From the NCBI RefSeq assembly GCF_031679605.1, contig NZ_CP117522.1:8618001-8682000 (forward strand): a stretch of DNA of 64,000 nt, read 5' to 3'. Below the pieces are notes generated by a model that saw only the letters and a program-made list of their open reading frames with translations, was not told the DNA's origin and did not search any database. The position numbers were made by a program, and so were the translations under genes. This DNA comes from Streptomyces luomodiensis. GTDB taxonomy: Bacteria > Actinomycetota > Actinomycetes > Streptomycetales > Streptomycetaceae. Below, one piece after another: positions 59,343-64,000 of the stretch (the stretch's first letter is position 1; each line of letters begins with the position of its first letter).

Positions 59343-60010
59343 TCGCAGCCGTACTGCCAGTTCCAGCCCACGAAGGTGTGCCGCAGCTCCACGTCGAAAC
59401 GGCAGCTCGCCGTCCCGTCGGCCGCCAACGCGACGTAGGAGTGGTGGGTGTTGGCGTACCAGTCGCCGGTCGGATCGAAGACGCCCTGGTACGTGAAGTC
59501 GGCGTGCGCTTCGGAGTTGACCGCGGCGCAGTCCGTGACACAGTCGTCCTTCGCGGTCTGCGAGGCGAGCGACCAGCCGGCGTCCCACGGCTCGCGGTTC
59601 CACTCCTGGGTGGCCGTGGTGCCGGCCGTCGGGATGCGGCCGTCCGCCGTCTCCCACGAGGACGTGGTGTACAGGCCCGTCATCCGGATGTTGCAGCAGT
59701 CGTACATCTCGTTCCAGCCGCGCAGCTGATGGCCGGTGGCGGCGGTGGCGGTGCCGGACGAGCGGGCCGAGGCGGCCGAGGCCGGGCCGTGCTGGACGGA
59801 GGCCGGTTCCGGCTTGCAGTCGGCGCCGATGGTGATCCGCCCCGACACGGCCTGGCCGGGCTCCGGAACCGGGAGCTCGCCGGTCAGCCGGACACCGTCA
59901 CAGGACTTCGGCGCCGGGTCGGACTCCTGGGCCACCGCCACCGTCGTACCACCCAGGAGCGCCACCAGGGAGATGGCCGACACGGCCGCGATTCTTAACC
60001 GGGTGCTCAC
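59339..60010 (-). CDS. Secreted Cys-rich protein of unknown function
   Basis: A 223-residue exported protein. Residues 1-27 are a Sec signal (ends VAVAQ). The mature part has eight to nine cysteines (KSCDG, GADCK, YDCCNIR, KDDCVTDC, ASCRF, QYGCE), so several disulfides are likely, and aromatic-rich beta-type segments (GWNEMYDCCNIRMTGLYTTSSWE, THHSYVALAADGTASCRFDVELRHTF). The start is GTG at 60008-60010 behind GAAGGG. I recognise no family; a small secreted adhesin, inhibitor or binding protein is possible. Its stop lies in a three-frame stop array. Confidence 0.75.
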   Translation of the reverse strand: MSTRLRIAAVSAISLVALLGGTTVAVAQESDPAPKSCDGVRLTGELPVPEPGQAVSGRITIGADCKPEPASVQHGPASAASARSSGTATAATGHQLRGWNEMYDCCNIRMTGLYTTSSWETADGRIPTAGTTATQEWNREPWDAGWSLASQTAKDDCVTDCAAVNSEAHADFTYQGVFDPTGDWYANTHHSYVALAADGTASCRFDVELRHTFVGWNWQYGCE

Positions 60011-60255
60011 GTCTCACGCCCTTCGATCCGATCCGGTCCTCAACGGGCAGCGCACGTCTCGCCCGTGCGCCGCCCGGTCACGCGGATGATCGTAAAGGGG
60101 CGGCGCTGCGCGGGAGCGGGGGATCGCGAAGGTTGGCAGGAAGGTGGCACGTGGCATCCAACGCCCAGCGGCTGGTGGCCGGTGGGGTGCCGCCGCCGGT
60201 TCCGGCTCCGGCTAAGGTGGCCCCGGGTCCCACCGAGGGGCCCGGGGGAGGGGTG

Positions 60256-61272
60256 ATGCACGGCGATGTCGAGGCCGAGGGGGCCGGAGGGCTGCGCACG
60301 GCCGCGCGCGTCGGCACACTGGCCCTGATCGCGGGCCTTCCGGTGGTGGTGCTCGGCGGTCTCGCCCTCTGGCTCGGGCCGCGGATCACCGAGGGGCTGG
60401 ACCACCGTGCGGTGGCCGCCTGGCGGACGGTGTTCACCGCGATCGTCATCCAGGGCGTGCCGTTCCTGCTGCTGGGCACCGTGGTGTCGGCCATCATCAG
60501 CGCGTTCGTACCGGCCTGGGTCTTCACCCGGGTGCTGCCGCGCAACCCGGCCCTCGCCGTACCCGTGGCGGGCGCCGCCGGGGCGGTGCTGCCGGGGTGC
60601 GAATGCGCGTCGGTGCCGGTGGCCGGCAGCCTCATGCGGCGCGGGGTGGCCCCGGCGGCGGCGCTGGCCTTTCTGCTGTCGGCCCCGGCCATCAACCCGA
60701 TCGTGCTGGTCGCGACCTATGTGGCCTTCCCCGACACGCCCTGGATGGTGGCCGCCCGTCTGATCGCCTCGCTGCTGACGTCCGTCGCCATGGGCTGGCT
60801 GTGGATCCGGGCGGGCCGCGAGGAGTGGCTGCGGCTGCCGAAGGGGCCCACCGGGCACACCCCCGGCGCGAGCCGCGCGGAGGAGTTCCGGGTCTCGCTC
60901 CAGCACGACTTCCTGCACGCCGGGGGCTTCCTGGTGGTCGGCGCGGCGGCCGCGGCCACGTTCAATGTCGCGGTGCCGCACTCCGTGCTGCGGCTCTTCT
61001 CCGACTCCCTGTGGCTCTCGCTGCCCATGCTGGGGCTGCTCGCGGTGGTCCTCGCGGTCTGCTCCGAGGCGGACGCGTTCGTCGCCGCGTCGCTCACCGG
61101 GTTCTCGCCCACCGCCCGGCTCGCCTTCATGGTGGTCGGCCCGATGGTGGACCTGAAGCTCATCGCCCTCCAGTCCGGCACGTTCGGGCGCGCCTTCGCG
61201 GTCCGTTTCTCGTCGGCCACCTGGGTCATGGCGGTGCTGTGCAGCGGACTGGTGGGGTGGTGGCTGCTGTGA
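60256..61272 (+). CDS. Permease of the DUF318/UPF0718 family
   Basis: A 338-residue membrane protein with eight or more hydrophobic segments. AAGAVLPGCECASVPVAGSL and FLLSAPAINPIVLVATY are the two family hallmarks, the first with the GCxC motif thought to handle metal or thiol-bound cargo. ATG at 60256 is preceded by GGGGGAGG; an in-frame ATG at 60133 would add a 41-residue tail that looks non-coding. It overlaps the next gene by GTGA, and the pair matches the B. subtilis YcgR/YcgQ type. Transport substrate unproven. Confidence 0.8.
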   Translation: MHGDVEAEGAGGLRTAARVGTLALIAGLPVVVLGGLALWLGPRITEGLDHRAVAAWRTVFTAIVIQGVPFLLLGTVVSAIISAFVPAWVFTRVLPRNPALAVPVAGAAGAVLPGCECASVPVAGSLMRRGVAPAAALAFLLSAPAINPIVLVATYVAFPDTPWMVAARLIASLLTSVAMGWLWIRAGREEWLRLPKGPTGHTPGASRAEEFRVSLQHDFLHAGGFLVVGAAAAATFNVAVPHSVLRLFSDSLWLSLPMLGLLAVVLAVCSEADAFVAASLTGFSPTARLAFMVVGPMVDLKLIALQSGTFGRAFAVRFSSATWVMAVLCSGLVGWWLL

Positions 61273-62030
61273 AGCGCAACGTCCAGGTGTTGCTGCTGCT
61301 GTTCCTCGGCGTCGGTCTGCTGCACATCTCCCTGCTGACCGATCTGTATCTGCGCTATGTGCGTCCGGGCCTGCGTCCCGCGCTCATCGCCTCCGGGGTG
61401 CTGCTGATCGTGCTCGGGGCGGTCAGCGCCGCCCGCGACGGCTTCCCCTTCAACCGTCCCCGCACGGACGGCCACGACCACCACGACGGCCATGGCCACG
61501 GCCACGACCACGCGGGCGGACCGAAGGTGGCCTGGCTGCTGTACGTACCGGCCCTGACCATCCTGTTCCTGGCGCCGCCCGCGCTCGGCTCGTACACCGC
61601 CGCCCGCGACGAGGCGGCGGCCCCGAAGGCCCCCTCCTCCTCGTCCTCCTCGGGTGAGAGCCTCTTCCCCGCCCTGCCGGACACCGGTGTGGTGCCGATG
61701 TCGCTGAACGACTTCAGCGCCCGTGCGGTCTGGGACACCGACCGCACGCTGAAGGGCCACACCGTCCGGCTCACCGGATTCGTCACCCCCTCGGGCCACG
61801 GCACCTGGTACGTCAGCCGGCTCGTCATCAGCTGCTGCGCCGCCGACGCCCAGGTGCGCAAGGTGCGGGTGCACGGGGCCCCGGCACCGCCCGCCGACGC
61901 CTGGGTGACGGTCACCGGCACCTGGCATCCCACCGGGAAGGTGGGCACGGACGACGCCAGCCCCGCCCTGGACGCCACCGCCGTACGGCGCGTCCCCGAG
62001 CCCAAGGACCCGTACCACGACCTGGGCTGA
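61269..62030 (+). CDS. TIGR03943/DUF1980 family permease partner
   Basis: A 253-residue protein from GTG 61269, overlapping the permease. Two N-terminal hydrophobic helices are followed by a His/Asp-rich loop (DGHDHHDGHGHGHDH near 68-82) able to bind divalent metal, a third helix, a Ser-rich linker, and an extracytoplasmic C-terminal domain with VPMSLNDFSARAVW and the Cys pair in VISCCAADA. In other bacteria this family always accompanies the UPF0718 permease, and zinc-dependent regulation has been reported for some; that role here is inference. Confidence 0.85.
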   Translation: MKRNVQVLLLLFLGVGLLHISLLTDLYLRYVRPGLRPALIASGVLLIVLGAVSAARDGFPFNRPRTDGHDHHDGHGHGHDHAGGPKVAWLLYVPALTILFLAPPALGSYTAARDEAAAPKAPSSSSSSGESLFPALPDTGVVPMSLNDFSARAVWDTDRTLKGHTVRLTGFVTPSGHGTWYVSRLVISCCAADAQVRKVRVHGAPAPPADAWVTVTGTWHPTGKVGTDDASPALDATAVRRVPEPKDPYHDLG

Positions 62031-62037
62031 CGAAGGG

Positions 62038-62244
62038 TCAGTCAGGAGCCGCCGTGCCGTCCGGCGGCGGCTCGTCCGCGGAGCCCTCCTCGGCCCGCGG
62101 CGGTGCGGGCTCGACGGCCGCCAGGGGCGCCGCCAGGGACGCCGGCATCGCGCCGGGCTTGCTGTTGACGTAGGTGGTGAGCCGGTGGACCTGACGCTCC
62201 AGGGCCCTGATCCGGTCCACGATGTCCTCGGGCAGGTTCGCCAT
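62038..62244 (-). CDS. Small coiled-coil protein of the phage-tail module
   Basis: A 68-residue protein from ATG at 62242-62244 (GGAGGAGACAGACTG upstream). Its start shares a base with the stop of the preceding tail gene. The first 30 residues (LPEDIVDRIRALERQVHRLTTYVNS) are a short amphipathic helix likely to oligomerise, and the rest is a Pro/Ala/Glu-rich tail. Small proteins of this design commonly follow tail genes in Streptomyces prophage remnants. Confidence 0.65.
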   Translation of the reverse strand: MANLPEDIVDRIRALERQVHRLTTYVNSKPGAMPASLAAPLAAVEPAPPRAEEGSADEPPPDGTAAPD

Positions 62245-63341
62245 CAGTCTGTCTCCTCCAGATACAGATCGGCGGTCTCCGGGCGCCCCCGCTCCGGGGC
62301 GGTGACCTTGATGCCGACGACGCGGTAGCGGGCGTCCAGCCCCTCGGCGAACCACAGGTCCTTGATGCGCAGCCGCACGGTCGTGCCGAGCAGCGCGGGC
62401 GTGGTGTCCGGGCCGAGGCGGATCCGCACCGAGGGGATGACCACCGCACCGCGCAGGGCGGCGAGTTCGGACCGGGCGAACGCGTCGAGCGTCGCCTTGT
62501 CGGTGACATTGCTGTGATCGGACGAGGTGTCCAGGCGGGGGAACCCGGCCGCGAGGAGATCCTCGGCCACCTGCTCCCCGGACATCACCGGGCCGCCCGC
62601 CCCGCTCTCCGGGGTGCCGCCCCTGGCCCGCGCGGTCGTCCCGCCGCGCGTGGCGTCGCGGGGGAAGGAGTACGACAGCACATCGCCCGGCAGATCCAGC
62701 ATCACCGGCTGGTCGCCCACCCGGATGGCCGGAGAGCCGAGCTGGAGCTGCTTCACCCGCCGCCCGGTCACCGGATCGCGGTACACCGCGATCCGGTGCT
62801 CGAAACCGGGCTCCATCGCCGCGAGCTGCCCGATCGCCTCCTCCACCAGGGTCTCGTCACCGTCGCTGTAGGCCACCGTACGGGCCGCGGTGGGGGCCGT
62901 CGGCTGGTACTCCACGCCGATGTGGCCGCCTTCGGACCCTTGCATGTAGTCCCACAGCCGACGGACGATCTCCAGGTGGTCGAGGGTGGTGAAGCTCAGG
63001 TTCGCGCGGATGTAGCGCCGGCCCGCGTAGGAGTCGAACGTGGCCGCCTGCACCCCGACCGTGGTGAGGCCCCGGTCGTCCGTGGCCGGGGTGAGCGTCC
63101 AGACGATACCGCCCCAGCAGACTTCGTTCCCCCGTTCCAGGTAGACCGCGGTGCGCCCCTCCACCAGCTCCCGGACCCGGCGGGCCATACGGGCGTCGGG
63201 CACCGGCACGGTCGCGGTGAGCGAACCGGGCTTGCCGAGGTAGTCGTCGTACTCCACCTCCCGCAGGGGCAGCACATCGATGGCCTGATCGGTGCGCAGA
63301 TCGGTGAAGACGGCGCGGTAGCGGGTGTCCACGGCGGTCAC
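62244..63341 (-). CDS. Phage tail protein, ReqiPepy6 Gp37-like
   Basis: A 365-residue protein from GTG at 63339-63341, overlapping the upstream gene by GTGA. VFTDLRTDQAIDVLPLREVEYDDYLGKPGSLTATVPVP, RTAVYLERGNEVCWGGIVW and the ending with VRLRIKDLWFAEGLDARYRVVGI are typical of the siphovirus Gp37-like tail family. It should be part of a tail tip or baseplate structure. Head, terminase and integrase genes are not in the window. Confidence 0.75.
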   Translation of the reverse strand: MTAVDTRYRAVFTDLRTDQAIDVLPLREVEYDDYLGKPGSLTATVPVPDARMARRVRELVEGRTAVYLERGNEVCWGGIVWTLTPATDDRGLTTVGVQAATFDSYAGRRYIRANLSFTTLDHLEIVRRLWDYMQGSEGGHIGVEYQPTAPTAARTVAYSDGDETLVEEAIGQLAAMEPGFEHRIAVYRDPVTGRRVKQLQLGSPAIRVGDQPVMLDLPGDVLSYSFPRDATRGGTTARARGGTPESGAGGPVMSGEQVAEDLLAAGFPRLDTSSDHSNVTDKATLDAFARSELAALRGAVVIPSVRIRLGPDTTPALLGTTVRLRIKDLWFAEGLDARYRVVGIKVTAPERGRPETADLYLEETD

Positions 63342-64000
63342 GCCACCGGATCGACGCGGATGAAGCGATCGTCGAAGTGCACCCGCGTCCCCGCGATGGA
63401 CGAGCGGTAGGCGGCGGTCGCCGTGTAGACGGCGCCCGGGGTCAGGTTGCCCACCGGGAAACAGGTGGAGATCGAGGCCCGCCCGGCGCCGGAGAGGGCC
63501 GCCGCCCGGTCGTCGGACGGGGCGAGCACCTCGGCGCCGCTCTGCGTCCTGAGCCGGAACGAGATGTACGCGGTGGCGTCCCCGTCGGCGGCCGTGAAGG
63601 CGCCGAAGGTGAGGGACACCCACCGGGACGCCGGGGCGGTGAAGGTGGCGGTGAGCGTGGCGACGGTGTCGGTGAGCATCTCCTGGTAGGTGGCGGAGGT
63701 GGTGGCTCCCCAGTCCGCCGTGTGCCGGAGCACGGTGTCGGGGATGAGCTTCGCCCACTGGGTGCCGTCCCAGCGCTCCAGCCGCCCGCCCGTGTCGCGG
63801 TACTGGCCGACGTACGCGCCGTTGTGCGGCGCGCCGCCCGCCGCGGGGACGATGCCGCCCAGCGCCACGGTGTAGCGACGGCGGTCGGTGATGGCCGAGG
63901 CCCAGGTGATGCCCTTGGCGGCGGACGCCCCGGCGGGTACGGCGACCTCGTGGAGGAGTTCGGCGTTCTTGGGCACGGCCGGGGCGGTGGGCGAGCTCGC
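63338..64000 (-). CDS. Phage minor tail protein, partial (cut by right edge)
   Basis: About 220 C-terminal residues of a larger protein; the frame stays open to base 64000, so its start is outside the window. AYVGQYRDTGGRLERWDGTQWAKL is a repeat-type segment seen in phage tail or fibre proteins. The rest is beta-rich (TATFTAPASRWVSLTFGAFTAADGDATAYISFRLRT), like a receptor-binding or carbohydrate-binding sandwich. It is coupled to the Gp37-like gene. Confidence 0.6.
   Translation of the reverse strand, partial: ASSPTAPAVPKNAELLHEVAVPAGASAAKGITWASAITDRRRYTVALGGIVPAAGGAPHNGAYVGQYRDTGGRLERWDGTQWAKLIPDTVLRHTADWGATTSATYQEMLTDTVATLTATFTAPASRWVSLTFGAFTAADGDATAYISFRLRTQSGAEVLAPSDDRAAALSGAGRASISTCFPVGNLTPGAVYTATAAYRSSIAGTRVHFDDRFIRVDPVA

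Noticed and set aside
60060..60255. Zur-type site before the permease pair
   Set aside because: No sequence close to the Streptomyces Zur consensus was found in this stretch.

Overview
The window is GC-rich actinobacterial DNA, most likely from a Streptomyces chromosome. Support comes from strong third-position G/C bias, many GTG/TTG starts, Shine-Dalgarno sites of GGAG type, several ATGA/GTGA gene overlaps, and Streptomyces-type families (SpoIIE/HATPase phosphatase, CYP105/CYP107-like P450s, GH64/GH76 enzymes, PucR, a DasR-like site). No rRNA, tRNA, CRISPR array or complete insertion sequence was seen.

Region 1 (1-9558) is a sulfated-carbohydrate / organosulfur locus. It holds a GH2 glycosidase cut by the left edge, a small zinc-ribbon protein, and a leftward directon: formylglycine-generating enzyme, ROK regulator, SsuC-, SsuB- and SsuA-like transporter, Cys-type sulfatase, secreted GH43 enzyme. 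The FGE would mature the sulfatase, the ABC system would import a sulfur compound, and the glycosidases would trim the carbohydrate. A secreted PL8 polysaccharide lyase lies a little further right (11921-14500), past an NPP1-type necrosis-inducing protein, a hypothetical gene and a DoxX protein.

Region 2 (14693-22546) has a GntR/FCD regulator followed by aldolase (LigK/GalC type), tautomerase (LigU/GalD type), type I extradiol dioxygenase and an aromatic-acid MFS symporter: a ring-cleavage pathway with no visible hydratase. A DHA2 transporter and an orphan CitG/MdcB-like gene follow.

Region 3 (22553-29454) contains a TetR gene, a 56-residue repeat protein, a GH64 beta-1,3-glucanase (with a candidate DasR site upstream) and a GH76 alpha-mannanase that together could attack fungal walls, a GPP34 protein, and an acyl-adenylating enzyme coupled to an unknown protein.

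Region 4 (29499-40747) is a leftward series of oxidative genes: CYP107-like P450, TetR, CYP105-like P450, SDR, FOXRED2-like flavoprotein, alpha-hydroxy-acid oxidase, a P450 that lacks the usual hallmarks, and a cation/proton antiporter. A DHA2 exporter diverges from it. It looks like tailoring machinery without a core synthase in view.

Region 5 (41012-43880) is a lower-GC islet: XRE regulator, resolvase-like protein, a WH-motif protein behind a strongly structured leader, and a 46-codon ORF with a perfect ribosome site.

Region 6 (44004-62030) carries a Gfo/Idh oxidoreductase, an IlvD/Edd dehydratase, SDR, membrane protein, a multidomain SpoIIE phosphatase, an SfnB/DszC-like monooxygenase with an Rrf2 regulator (again sulfur), two methyltransferases, a PucR/agmatinase pair, a polysaccharide pyruvyl transferase, a secreted Cys-rich protein and a metal-related permease pair. 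The right edge (62038-64000) is a phage-tail module.

A recurring oddity is short tandem duplication at gene 3' ends. At three leftward genes the repeated unit contains the stop codon and its period is not a multiple of three, so stops fall in all three frames.
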